From the NCBI GenBank assembly GCA_002862305.1, contig PKCS01000038.1, forward strand, positions 1 through 42,919: a stretch of DNA of 42,919 nucleotides. The letters are read 5' to 3'. Positions within the stretch are counted from its first letter, which is position 1, and every line of letters begins with the position of its first letter. A model generated the notes under the pieces. The model searched no databases and had not been told where the DNA came from. It saw nothing but the letters and a program-made list of their open reading frames with translations. Shown here one piece after another: positions 1-8,255 of this stretch. Position numbers and translations under genes: made by a program. This stretch comes from Phycisphaerae bacterium (GTDB lineage: Bacteria; Planctomycetota; Phycisphaerae; Phycisphaerales; SM1A02).

Positions 1-1140
1 TACATCGTGGAACTCGCGGAGAGCGTGCCCAGTGCGTCGAACGCGCCGTACTACGCGCGAATCGTCCGGGAGAAGGCGACGCTGCGCGAACTCATCGAGG
101 CTGCCGGCTCCACGCTGGTGGAGGCCCACACCAGCACCGAGGATGCACAGGAAGTCCTGGAGCAGGCCGAGCAGCGGATCTTCAACATCGCCCAGAAGCG
201 GGAACACGCATCGGCCCAGGACCTTGGTTCACTTCTGGACGAGGCGATCCGGGCCCTGGAGGAGAACGAGGGCCGATCCATGACCGGTCTTCCCTCGGGT
301 TTCGGGGATCTCGACGAGCTCACCAACGGCCTTCAGCCCGGCGAACTCATCATCCTCGCGGCCAGGCCTTCCATGGGCAAGACCGCCGTCGCCCTGAACA
401 TGATCGAGCACGTCGCGATGGCCGGGCACCCCGCAGCGATCTTCTCCCTTGAAATGGGACGACAGCAGCTCGTGCAGCGACTCATCTGCGCGCATGGCGG
501 CATCGATTCGCAGCGCCTGAGACGCAACATGCTCCGCACCGACGACTTCTCGAAGATCTTCGCGGCCTGCGATGAACTGAAGAAGTCCCCGCTCTACATC
601 GACGACACCCCCGGCCTTTCCCTCCTGCAGCTTCGGTCGAAGGCGCGCAGGATGAAGGAGCGCTTCGGAATCGAGCTCCTGGTCATCGACTACCTCCAGT
701 TGATGCATGTCGGCGGTAGGCCTGAAAGCCGGCAGATCGAGGTCTCGGAGATGAGCCGGGGCGTGAAGGCCATGGCCAGGGAACTGGACGTCCCCGTCAT
801 CTGCCTGAGTCAGTTGAATCGGGCCGCCGAACAGCGCGAGGGCCACAGGCCGCGACTCAGTGATCTGCGGGAGTCGGGCTCGATCGAGCAGGACGCCGAC
901 GTGGTCATGATGCTCCACCGCGAGGAGTACTACCACCGCCATGACCCCGACTGGGCGGTCGCCAACCCCGAGCGAGTCGGCGTCGGCGAGATCATCATCG
1001 CCAAGCAGCGAAACGGCCCCACCGGGACCGTGCACCTGGTGTGGGATGCCGCATCCACCCGCTACCGGGACCGCAGCCACATGTCCGCCGAGCAGGAGTT
1101 CGGGGCGGGCGGGTTCGAGGAGACCACCCTCCCGCACTGA
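1..1140 (+). CDS. dnaB: Replicative DNA helicase DnaB, 5'-truncated by window edge
   Basis: This is the hexameric replicative helicase that unwinds DNA ahead of the replication fork using ATP. The reading frame is open from base 1 and the visible protein begins in the middle of the N-terminal domain at the conserved VPSASNAPYYARIVREK stretch, so roughly 90 residues lie upstream of the window; the GTG at base 7 is not a credible start. The RecA-like domain is complete: Walker A ARPSMGKTA (about residues 119-127 counted from base 7), Walker B-like LLVIDYLQLM, the SQLNRAAEQR segment, and the C-terminal arginine-finger region with DADVVMMLHRE and AKQRNGPTG. The C-terminal tail after that is short and ordinary. 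It is followed by an ECF sigma gene after 137 bases with no evident terminator. Confidence 0.96.
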   Translation, partial: YIVELAESVPSASNAPYYARIVREKATLRELIEAAGSTLVEAHTSTEDAQEVLEQAEQRIFNIAQKREHASAQDLGSLLDEAIRALEENEGRSMTGLPSGFGDLDELTNGLQPGELIILAARPSMGKTAVALNMIEHVAMAGHPAAIFSLEMGRQQLVQRLICAHGGIDSQRLRRNMLRTDDFSKIFAACDELKKSPLYIDDTPGLSLLQLRSKARRMKERFGIELLVIDYLQLMHVGGRPESRQIEVSEMSRGVKAMARELDVPVICLSQLNRAAEQREGHRPRLSDLRESGSIEQDADVVMMLHREEYYHRHDPDWAVANPERVGVGEIIIAKQRNGPTGTVHLVWDAASTRYRDRSHMSAEQEFGAGGFEETTLPH

Positions 1141-1277
1141 GCAACGCGAACGCTCCCCCCCGGTATTGTCCCCAATCCTCGCGATCAACCCCGGGCTCAT
1201 CCGATGTATGACCCATGCGTCCGCATGGGAGGTCGGAATCCCGGCCGCGGGAATCCCCCGGAGTGAATCGCTGCACC

Positions 1278-1844
1278 ATGGACAAGGAACCGGCCGAAGA
1301 CATCGCCGCCACGCTCCGTGCAGCCTCGGAAGGGGATGAACGGGCCTGGAGGTCGATCATCGACGGCTATGGTCCGAGGGTCTTCGGACTCCTGCGCGCT
1401 CGGTGCGGCGACCCCGAACTCGCCGAGGAGCTCACCCAGTCGACCTTCTGTTCGGTGGCATCCAAGATCGGTACCGCCTACGAGGAACATGGACGTTTCG
1501 AATCCTGGCTGTTCAGGATCGCGATGAACAGGCTCCGCGACGAGATGCGGCGTCGCAAGCGGCATGCGAAACCCACCTCCAGCGAATCAATGGCGGCCTT
1601 CGTACGCGAACAGGAGGCGGAGGAACCCCGCTTCGACGGCGAGGACCTCACCGCACTTCGCCATGCGCTGTCCCGGCTGGCTCCCAACGAACGGGAGATC
1701 ATCGATCTCCGGCACGTCGGCGGACTCTCGTTCCGCCAGCTGGAATCACTGCTCGAGGAGCCCATGGGCACCCTCCTGGCCCGCCACCATCGGGCCCTGA
1801 AAAAGCTGAAGGACCTCATCAAAAGCGAGAAAAAGGCCCTGTGA
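1278..1844 (+). CDS. ECF-type RNA polymerase sigma factor
   Basis: A 188-residue sigma-70 family factor of the extracytoplasmic-function type, which redirects RNA polymerase to a small regulon. Region 2 is visible as ERAWRSIIDGYGPRVFGLL, AEELTQSTFCSVASKI and the promoter-melting segment GRFESWLFRIAMNRLRDEMR. Region 4 is the C-terminal helix-turn-helix LRHALSRLAPNEREIIDLRH followed by GLSFRQLESLLEEPMGTLL and a basic tail. Regions 1 and 3 are absent, as usual for ECF factors. The open frame reaches back to 1215, but the ATG at 1278 gives the normal ECF N-terminus (MDKEPAEDIAATLRAA) and has GGAG at 1260-1263, a rather wide spacing. The next gene encodes a one-TM protein, which suggests but does not prove a sigma/anti-sigma pair. 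Confidence 0.9.
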   Translation: MDKEPAEDIAATLRAASEGDERAWRSIIDGYGPRVFGLLRARCGDPELAEELTQSTFCSVASKIGTAYEEHGRFESWLFRIAMNRLRDEMRRRKRHAKPTSSESMAAFVREQEAEEPRFDGEDLTALRHALSRLAPNEREIIDLRHVGGLSFRQLESLLEEPMGTLLARHHRALKKLKDLIKSEKKAL

Positions 1845-1947
1845 GTCCCTGAAAGGCGTTTATTTGATGCAATCCCGCCTGCGCCCATTCGTTGAACTTG
1901 TGCAGATCCCTGCTCCGGCCCCGGCCCAATCAACTGGTTGAACAAGC

Positions 1948-2499
1948 ATGACGATCCCCGACGACACCCCTGACTTCGACGACCCCGGCGATCCGGGGCT
2001 GCTGCGCGATCTGGCCGCCTACTCGATGCAGGCTCGCCACCGCGAGGGGCTCGAGGATCGACTGTTCGATTCGACCGTCGACCTGGTGTGCGGTCCATCG
2101 GATTCCATGGTCCATCCCTCCGCGCGAGCGTCGCGATTCGCGAACTGGCCCCGACTGGCCATGGCGGCCTGCGTGCTGCTGGCCTTCGCGGTCAGCGTCC
2201 GGCTCGCCCTCGACACCCGGGTCGTGGGCCCCGGCGAGGCCCAGCAGGATCTCCTTGCGAACTCCCTGCAGACTGGAGATGGATTGCTGCCCGAGGATCT
2301 CGCGTTCGGCACCGACCGGGAAGCCGTGGTGGCCGCCCTGCTCGACGCCGGCGAGACGGGGTACCTTGCGCCGCTCGACGAGCTCGAGGGCACGGATGGG
2401 TTCGGACTCGCGTTCGCCCCGATTCTCGGTACCACCGGCTTCGAGTTCGACGATCTCGCGGTCGAGATCCAGGGAATCCAGATCGACATGCGCCGATGA
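1948..2499 (+). CDS. Hypothetical single-pass membrane protein, candidate anti-sigma partner
   Basis: A 183-residue protein that I do not recognise by family. It has an acidic, proline-rich N-terminus (about residues 1-60), one clear membrane segment around residues 70-90 (LAMAACVLLAFAVSVRLAL), and a C-terminal acidic domain with no cysteines in a zinc-binding HC2 pattern. The topology would put the N-terminus in the cytoplasm and the C-terminus outside. It lies 103 bases after an ECF sigma gene and in the same direction, the usual place for a membrane anti-sigma factor, but no classical anti-sigma domain can be read. Just before the start is a short palindrome (TCAACTGGTTGA, 1930-1941), and no good Shine-Dalgarno sequence is seen. 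Confidence 0.65.
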   Translation: MTIPDDTPDFDDPGDPGLLRDLAAYSMQARHREGLEDRLFDSTVDLVCGPSDSMVHPSARASRFANWPRLAMAACVLLAFAVSVRLALDTRVVGPGEAQQDLLANSLQTGDGLLPEDLAFGTDREAVVAALLDAGETGYLAPLDELEGTDGFGLAFAPILGTTGFEFDDLAVEIQGIQIDMRR

Positions 2500-2548
2500 A
2501 CAGGACCCATCCAGGACACCAGGACCAGAGCACACCGGCCTACCCCAA

Positions 2549-3340
2549 ATGACCATGCAACTCATCCCAATCGCCTGCCTCTCGTTCATGCTCGGGCTCC
2601 CCTGCGCCGCTCAGGCTCCGGCAAGCCCTCCAGTTGCGGTTCCGACCGAGCTCGAAGCCAAGGAAGCCAAGGAAGCCAAGGAAGACCGCTCGATGTCCGA
2701 CACTTCGAGGGTCGCGCGCCTGCAGGGCGGAGATCGCCCCCTGCGCATGCAGGGGCAGGGACCCCGTGCCCGGCTGCCACGAAAATTGCGCAACCCGAGT
2801 CCCGAGGAGCTGGATCGACTGATTCTCGTCGCAGGCGAACTCAAGCCGGAGTGGGGTACCGACCTCGCCAAGCTCAGAAAGACCAACCAGACCAAGTTCA
2901 AGGAGTCGGTGGTCAGGTATCGCCGCCTCTGGCACCTCGTGGAACTGCAGGAACGGAACCCAGCCCTCTACGAGCTGCGGTTGACGGAGATGAAGAACGG
3001 GGAGCGACTTCGCCAACTCGCAGATGCCTATCGCAAGGCGGTCGATGGAGGATCACCCGACGAGGCGGACCAGCTCATGGTCGAGCTGAACGGCCTCGCG
3101 CAGGCCCAGGTCGACCTGCAGGTGCGGGTCCGGGCCGAGGAGCTCTCCGCCATGGCCGAGGCTCTTGAGAAGCTGCGCCTGGACATGATCGAGGAACTCG
3201 CGCAACGCGACGAGCTGGCACGCAGGATGGTCGACTCCTACCTCGATGGATCCTCCCGACAACTGCCCCGGGTCGGCCGGCTCCAGGGGCCCATGCCTGA
3301 CGGTGAGGACCCCGAACCCCAGGCTGCGGAAGATCCCTGA
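2549..3340 (+). CDS. Secreted helical protein of unknown function, third gene of the sigma locus
   Basis: A 263-residue protein with an N-terminal signal peptide (MTMQLIPIACLSFMLGLPCAAQA, cleavage probably after AQA). The mature part begins with a Glu/Lys/Ala tract encoded by a 9-bp tandem repeat, then a basic, low-complexity segment (GDRPLRMQGQGPRARLPRKL), and from about residue 90 to 230 a highly charged region predicted to be helical, rich in Glu, Arg and Leu (for instance LWHLVELQERNPALYELRL). The tail is acidic and disordered. The long open frame starts earlier at 2255, but the ATG at 2549 is the only start that yields a signal peptide. The secreted helical character and position after the sigma gene recall periplasmic sensor partners of ECF factors; that is inference only. 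No enzyme motif was found. Confidence 0.65.
   Translation: MTMQLIPIACLSFMLGLPCAAQAPASPPVAVPTELEAKEAKEAKEDRSMSDTSRVARLQGGDRPLRMQGQGPRARLPRKLRNPSPEELDRLILVAGELKPEWGTDLAKLRKTNQTKFKESVVRYRRLWHLVELQERNPALYELRLTEMKNGERLRQLADAYRKAVDGGSPDEADQLMVELNGLAQAQVDLQVRVRAEELSAMAEALEKLRLDMIEELAQRDELARRMVDSYLDGSSRQLPRVGRLQGPMPDGEDPEPQAAEDP
2654..2684 (+). repeat. 9-bp tandem repeat, 3.4 copies, in frame
   Basis: GAAGCCAAG is repeated three times and followed by GAAG. It encodes the (E-A-K) tract right after the signal peptide of the secreted protein. Because the unit is a multiple of three, copy-number change would alter linker length without a frameshift. Confidence 0.85.
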
Positions 3341-3382
3341 AGCGATCACCCGCTCCCGGTCAAGTTCGTAGACTCTTGATCG

Positions 3383-4387
3383 ATGGACACCGCCAGATCG
3401 GACAATCCGCCCCGGATCATCAGGTGGCCCGGCTCCGGCCTTCTCGGGCAGCTGCTTCTGTGGGGCATGGTGGCCGCTTGCTTCCTCTCCCTCCCCTGGA
3501 CCATGGGCGAAGTCGCGGTGCAGGGTGGTTCGAGACCGCGATACCAGGCTTCCAACCTCCAGCTGGCGCTCCTCCCACCATCATGGAGCGGCCTCTCCGT
3601 CCCGGAACGGGAGTTGATCTCCCGGGAATCCTCGCAAGGTGCCTACGTCCCAGGGCTGGTCTTCGGTACCGATCGACTGGGACGCGACTTCTTCGCGAGG
3701 TGCCTGATGGGGGGGACCATCAGCCTTGCGATCGGTTTCGCCGCGGCCCTGCTCTCGGTGGTGATCGGCACGCTCTACGGCGCGATCTCGGGCTGGAAGG
3801 GGGGGCGGCTCGACGCGATCCTCATGAGGATCGTCGACATCCTATTCGGCCTGCCCTACATACTCCTCGTGGTGCTGCTCTCGGTTGCCGTCGATGGCTA
3901 CATGCAGAGGCAGGGGGCCCAGCTCTCGGGGGCGGCTCGCCAGACCGTCAACGTCCTGACCCTCCTCATCGCCATCGGCGCCGTCAGCTGGCTCGCGATG
4001 GCGAGGGTGATCCGGGGACAGGTGCTGAGTCTCCGGGAGCGCCCGTTCATCGAAGCCGCCCGGGCGGGCGGCATTCCCGTACATCGCCAGCTGGCCAGGC
4101 ACCTGCTCCCCAACCTCATGGGCCCGGTCATCGTCTACGCGACCCTCGCGGTCCCCGCCGCGATCCTCTCGGAAAGCTTCCTCAGCTTCCTGGGGATCGG
4201 CGTCCAGGAGCCCCTCCCAAGCTGGGGGAATCTGGCCTCGAGCGGGCTCACCGAGTTGAACACCGTGAAAAGCCGCTGGTGGCTGCTCCTGTGGCCGTGT
4301 TTGCTCATCGGGGTCACCCTGCTCGCGCTCAATTTCCTAGGAGACCACCTCAAGGACCGATTTGATCCCGTCCGCTCCAACCCTTAG
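3383..4387 (+). CDS. Peptide-type ABC transporter permease, DppC/OppC family (canonical size)
   Basis: A 334-residue inner-membrane permease of the dipeptide/oligopeptide importer family. Visible parts are TM1 (about residues 18-38), an extracytoplasmic loop of about 80 residues, the family signature VFGTDRLGRDFFARCL preceding TM2, four further hydrophobic segments, and the cytoplasmic EAA-like coupling loop EAARAGGIPVHRQLARHLLPN that contacts the ATPase. The C-terminus FLGDHLKDRFDP is typical for DppC. It opens a five-gene transporter operon and is followed after 61 bases by the substrate-binding protein. There is a second, much larger DppC-type permease later in the same operon, so this operon carries two C-type subunits. 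The substrate is unknown; peptides, nickel or glycans are all possible for this family. Confidence 0.9.
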   Translation: MDTARSDNPPRIIRWPGSGLLGQLLLWGMVAACFLSLPWTMGEVAVQGGSRPRYQASNLQLALLPPSWSGLSVPERELISRESSQGAYVPGLVFGTDRLGRDFFARCLMGGTISLAIGFAAALLSVVIGTLYGAISGWKGGRLDAILMRIVDILFGLPYILLVVLLSVAVDGYMQRQGAQLSGAARQTVNVLTLLIAIGAVSWLAMARVIRGQVLSLRERPFIEAARAGGIPVHRQLARHLLPNLMGPVIVYATLAVPAAILSESFLSFLGIGVQEPLPSWGNLASSGLTELNTVKSRWWLLLWPCLLIGVTLLALNFLGDHLKDRFDPVRSNP

Positions 4388-4448
4388 CCTGCTCTTCTCA
4401 GGACTCGAGACTCAAACCCTCGCTCAAGGCATGTGTTAGGAAAGTTCT

Positions 4449-6494
4449 ATGCAGAATAGATTCGGTTTCAAAGACGGTGTACTGCTCGTATTGATGCTCA
4501 TCGTCGGACTGCTGGTTGTCGTGGGGATGTTCGGTAACGACCGGGTGCTCAGCGAGGTCCAGAAGCTGGAGGGCAAGGTTGCCGACCTTGAGAAGGTGGT
4601 GGCCTCGGGGCGAGGCGCAGACGCGGATCTCGGATCGGTCAGGGCCGAACTCGATTCCATCCGCGATGCCATCAACTCGCGGCCGATCAACGTGTACGTC
4701 TCTGGCGTGGCGGCTGACTCGGCGAATGCCACGGCTCGGGCTCCGGAGCCCGTCGAGCCTTCCGCTCTCGACCGTCCCGACCCATCCGAGGCTCGACTCG
4801 ACGACTCATGGGCTCGTCCGGGGGTGCCGATCGACTGGCAGGGACCGATCATCCCGACCAGCGACCCGCGTGATGTCCCCGGCTATGCGGCGAACGGGGA
4901 GTTCACCGAGATATTCGGCGCTCAACTCCCGCGAATCACCCCCTACCTCTCGGGGGATGTGTACAGCAGGCGCGTGTTCGACCAGGTCCTGGAATCGATG
5001 GCCAGCTACAACCCCGACACCCTCGAGCTGGAGGGGGTGCTCGCCGACGCCTGGCAGTTCGACCCCGACGGCTTGTGGCTCCGCGTCCATCTCCGCCCCG
5101 ATGCCCGCTTCAGTGACGGGACGCCGCTCACCGCGGAGGACGTGCGCTGGACGATCCAGGACTTCATCTTCAACGAGCGGATCGAGGCCGAGCGTTCCCG
5201 CTCGATCCTCGACATGATCGAGGACGTCGAGGTGCTCGATGACCACGCCCTCGAGATCACGTTCAACAAGGCCCTGTTCTCCAACCTCAGTGGTGCTCTG
5301 GGGATAGCGGTGCTGCCCAAGCACTTCTACTCCCAGTTCGAGGAGTCCTTCATCAACCAGTCAACCGGGCTTCTGATGGGCTCCGGACGGTTCAAGCTGG
5401 AATCCACCAATCCCGACGACCAGTGGTCACCTGGATCTGACGTGGTCGTGGTCCGCAACGACCGCTACTGGGGTCCGGACAAGGCCAGTCTCGAAAGCCT
5501 TCGCTTCAAGGTGATCACCGAACCGGTGGCCGCCCTGGTCGGGTTCCAGAACGGGGACGGCGACATGTTGTCGCCTTCCTCCTCCCAATACGCCGAGCTT
5601 CGTTCCGATTCGGACTTCCTTTCGGACAACGCGATCTACAAGTGGGTCAACATGCGTTCGGGCAACGGATTCATCGGCTGGCAGTGCGGCCAGCGGGGGG
5701 GACCCCCGGACGGCACCTGGACCCCCTTCCACGACAAGCGCGTCCGCAAGGCCATGACCCTCGCGCTGGATCGAGAGCAGATGATCCGCGACATCTATGC
5801 CGGCGTCGGTGTCGTTTCCACCGGCCCCAGCAGTCCGAGTTCACCTGCCTCCAACCCCGCGATCGCGCCCTGGCCCTACGACCTCGACCAGTCCCGAGCG
5901 CTCCTCAGGGAGGCCGGTTGGGAGGACAAGGATGCGGACGGGATCCTCGAATACCAGATGGACGACAAGTACTTCACCAAGGGCACGCCCTTCAAGTTCG
6001 AGTTCACCATCACCCAGTCGGGCGAGATCTCGGAACGGATCATCAGCTACCTGGTCAGCCAGTGCGAGGAACTGGGCATCATCTGCGAGCCTCGCGTCGT
6101 GGACTGGTCCTTCTACTCGGACATGCTCAAGAGCCGTGATTTCGACGCGATGATCATGGGCTGGAGCGCCAGCGGACCCGAGAGCGATCCCCGCCAGATC
6201 TGGCATCGCGATTCCATCCAGAACCAGGGTGACAACTTCATCCAGTGGGACAACCAGGCGGCCAGCGACCTCATCGACGAGGGGCGCATGACCATGGACA
6301 CCGAGTCGAGGATGCTCATCTGGCACGACTTCCACTCGATCCTCCACGACGAGCAGCCCTACACGTTCGTCCGGGTCGCCCCCTGGATCAGGTTCATCAA
6401 CCGGGACATCGGCAACGTTCAGACCTATCCGGTCGGCCTGCTGCCCCACGAGTTCTTCCGCACCGACGCGCAGGAAGCGACCGCCACGAACTGA
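4449..6494 (+). CDS. Membrane-anchored extracellular solute-binding protein, family 5 (DppA/OppA-like)
   Basis: A 681-residue solute-binding protein for the adjacent importer. Instead of a lipobox it begins with a single hydrophobic segment (about residues 10-28, VLLVLMLIVGLLVVVGMF) with no cleavage site, followed by a heptad-like coiled coil (about 30-80) and a Pro/Ala/Ser linker. The SBP_bac_5 fold then runs from about residue 130 to the end: the cluster LEGVLADAWQFDPDG, the family hallmark RPDARFSDGTPLTAEDVRW, NDRYWGPDKASLESLRFK, the hinge region FHDKRVRKAMTLALDREQM, and DFDAMIMGWSASGPESDP. A Shine-Dalgarno AGGAA (4438-4442) precedes the ATG. Binding-pocket specificity cannot be read by eye. 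The N-terminal anchor and coiled coil make the protein about 130 residues longer than typical DppA. Confidence 0.9.
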   Translation: MQNRFGFKDGVLLVLMLIVGLLVVVGMFGNDRVLSEVQKLEGKVADLEKVVASGRGADADLGSVRAELDSIRDAINSRPINVYVSGVAADSANATARAPEPVEPSALDRPDPSEARLDDSWARPGVPIDWQGPIIPTSDPRDVPGYAANGEFTEIFGAQLPRITPYLSGDVYSRRVFDQVLESMASYNPDTLELEGVLADAWQFDPDGLWLRVHLRPDARFSDGTPLTAEDVRWTIQDFIFNERIEAERSRSILDMIEDVEVLDDHALEITFNKALFSNLSGALGIAVLPKHFYSQFEESFINQSTGLLMGSGRFKLESTNPDDQWSPGSDVVVVRNDRYWGPDKASLESLRFKVITEPVAALVGFQNGDGDMLSPSSSQYAELRSDSDFLSDNAIYKWVNMRSGNGFIGWQCGQRGGPPDGTWTPFHDKRVRKAMTLALDREQMIRDIYAGVGVVSTGPSSPSSPASNPAIAPWPYDLDQSRALLREAGWEDKDADGILEYQMDDKYFTKGTPFKFEFTITQSGEISERIISYLVSQCEELGIICEPRVVDWSFYSDMLKSRDFDAMIMGWSASGPESDPRQIWHRDSIQNQGDNFIQWDNQAASDLIDEGRMTMDTESRMLIWHDFHSILHDEQPYTFVRVAPWIRFINRDIGNVQTYPVGLLPHEFFRTDAQEATATN

Positions 6495-6520
6495 CCCCCT
6501 GAAGGGCCGATACGCCACCC

Positions 6521-8242
6521 ATGCTCTCCTACATCGGTCGACGACTGCTGCTGATGATCCCGACCCTGTTCGGGATTACCTTCATGGTGTTCATGCTGCT
6601 CGCACTGGCACCCGGGGGGATCGGTGCCTCGTTGCGGTCCGCCGGCGGGAGCGTGGACGCGGACAGCAAGGCCAGTCTCCAGCTCCTCTACATCGAGGAC
6701 CGCTACGGGCTCAACGACCATGCGATCGTCCAGTACTTCCGCTGGCTGAGCAGGATCTCACCCGTCAAGTTCGGGGAACGCTCCCTTCGCAACTACGCAG
6801 GTGATCTCGAGGAGCCGCCGCGGTCGGTCAAGGACCTCCCAATCGCCCCCGATTGGTTCTCGGGCGACGTCAGCATCGAGGAAGGCCTCGTCGAGAAGGC
6901 CATCGCAGCCAACCCGCCCCTCGCCAAGGACGTCGATGAACAGAGGGCGGCCCAGGTGGCGATGGCCGAGGACGCTGCGGAGGAACGCCGCGACCGGGGG
7001 CTCGCCGTCGGTGACGACCCCGGTTCGATCCCCGAGTACAAGGATGCCAACAAGTCCTACCTCCGGGCACGGGCCGAGTACCTGCTTGCCAGCCGGACGC
7101 TGGCGAGCGCGATCTCCGCCTACGTCGCGGAGGACACCGAGCGACTGATCGACCAGGAGGCCGGGAGGCTCGAGTCGGGCGGCATGCCCGCGGACATCGC
7201 GCTTCGTACCGCCTCGACGTCCGTCAGTTCGGCGTACGGGATCGCGATCCTCGACGCAGGGCAGATCGACTACGGGGCGCTTTCCCGGATCGCTCCCGAC
7301 ACCACCCTCGCGACGTGGCCTGCCATCTGTTCCGCCTTCGACGACACCGTGCAGAAGCAGGCGAAGGCGCTGGCGGCGCTCTCCCGGGTGCAGGCCGCCT
7401 ACCGCAGCGGGCCCTATCCGAGATCCGGGGTCGGTTTCGGGAACGTGGTGAGCCTCGACTGGCCCGACTTCGGCAAGAGCTTCACCATCGGCAGGTCCGT
7501 GATCGACCTCATCGCCGAGGCCCTCCCCGTGACCCTGCTCCTGAACGTGGTGGCGATCCCCTTCATCTACTTCATCGCCGTGCCCTTCGGCATGCAGGCG
7601 GCGGCCCAGCAGAACAAGTGGTTCGACAAGCTGTCCGGGACGATATTCGTCATGTTCTGGTCGATCCCGGTGGTCTGGGCAGGGGTCCTCGCGATCGGGT
7701 TCCTGGCCAACCAGCAGTACCTCGGCTGGTTCCCTGCATCCGGACTCCACTCGAACGATGCCGACGACATGCTGTACCTCCCCAACTGGGTGGACGGGGT
7801 GTTCAACCAGGGGTACCTGCTGGACCTCCTCTGGCACCTCGTGCTGCCGGTGATGTGCCTGGTCTACGGGGGATTCGCCGTGCTGGCCAAGCAGACCAGG
7901 GCCGCGATGCTCGACAACTACACCATGGACTTCGTCCGTACCGCACGGGCCAAGGGGGTCTCCGACGGCTCGGTCAAGTGGCACCATGTCTTCCGGAACA
8001 GCCTCCTGCCGATCATCACGATCTTCGTCCTCGTGTTCCCCGCCATGCTTGCCGGCTCGGTCGTCATCGAGAGGATCTTCTCGGTCCCGGGCATGGGGTC
8101 ACTGATCATCCAGGCGATCTTCAACATGGATCGCGACGTCATCCTCGCGAACGTGTTCATGATCGCGATCGTCAACCTGCTTGCACTCCTTCTCGCCGAC
8201 ATCCTGTACGCGATGGCGGATCCCCGCGTCACCTACGATTGA
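6521..8242 (+). CDS. Peptide-type ABC transporter permease, DppB/OppB family with ~220-residue insertion
   Basis: A 573-residue B-type permease; family members are usually about 310-340. The N-terminus is canonical (MLSYIGRRLLLMIPTLFGI, TM1), as is the segment YGLNDHAIVQYFRWLSR at about residues 62-78. The normal next element, G-x-S followed by PV.DLI..RLP.TL, first appears at GERSLR (85-90) but is then interrupted by an Ala/Glu/Asp-rich, probably helical extracytoplasmic region (about 92-310). It resumes at FGKSFTIGRSVIDLIAEALP (317-336), so the insert looks flanked by two versions of the same motif. The remaining five TM segments, the coupling loop RTARAKGVSDGSVKWHHVFRNS and the VVIERIFSVPGMGSL signature are intact. 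It lies 26 bases after the binding-protein gene and 13 before the next permease. Confidence 0.9.
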   Translation: MLSYIGRRLLLMIPTLFGITFMVFMLLALAPGGIGASLRSAGGSVDADSKASLQLLYIEDRYGLNDHAIVQYFRWLSRISPVKFGERSLRNYAGDLEEPPRSVKDLPIAPDWFSGDVSIEEGLVEKAIAANPPLAKDVDEQRAAQVAMAEDAAEERRDRGLAVGDDPGSIPEYKDANKSYLRARAEYLLASRTLASAISAYVAEDTERLIDQEAGRLESGGMPADIALRTASTSVSSAYGIAILDAGQIDYGALSRIAPDTTLATWPAICSAFDDTVQKQAKALAALSRVQAAYRSGPYPRSGVGFGNVVSLDWPDFGKSFTIGRSVIDLIAEALPVTLLLNVVAIPFIYFIAVPFGMQAAAQQNKWFDKLSGTIFVMFWSIPVVWAGVLAIGFLANQQYLGWFPASGLHSNDADDMLYLPNWVDGVFNQGYLLDLLWHLVLPVMCLVYGGFAVLAKQTRAAMLDNYTMDFVRTARAKGVSDGSVKWHHVFRNSLLPIITIFVLVFPAMLAGSVVIERIFSVPGMGSLIIQAIFNMDRDVILANVFMIAIVNLLALLLADILYAMADPRVTYD

Positions 8243-8255
8243 TTCCCACCGAACC

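Noticed and set aside
1-12. GTG at base 7 as the dnaB start.
   Set aside because: The frame is open to the left and the sequence begins mid-domain, so the gene is cut by the window.
2255-2548. Longer version of the secreted helical protein starting at 2255.
   Set aside because: It would overlap the preceding membrane protein gene and bury the signal peptide.
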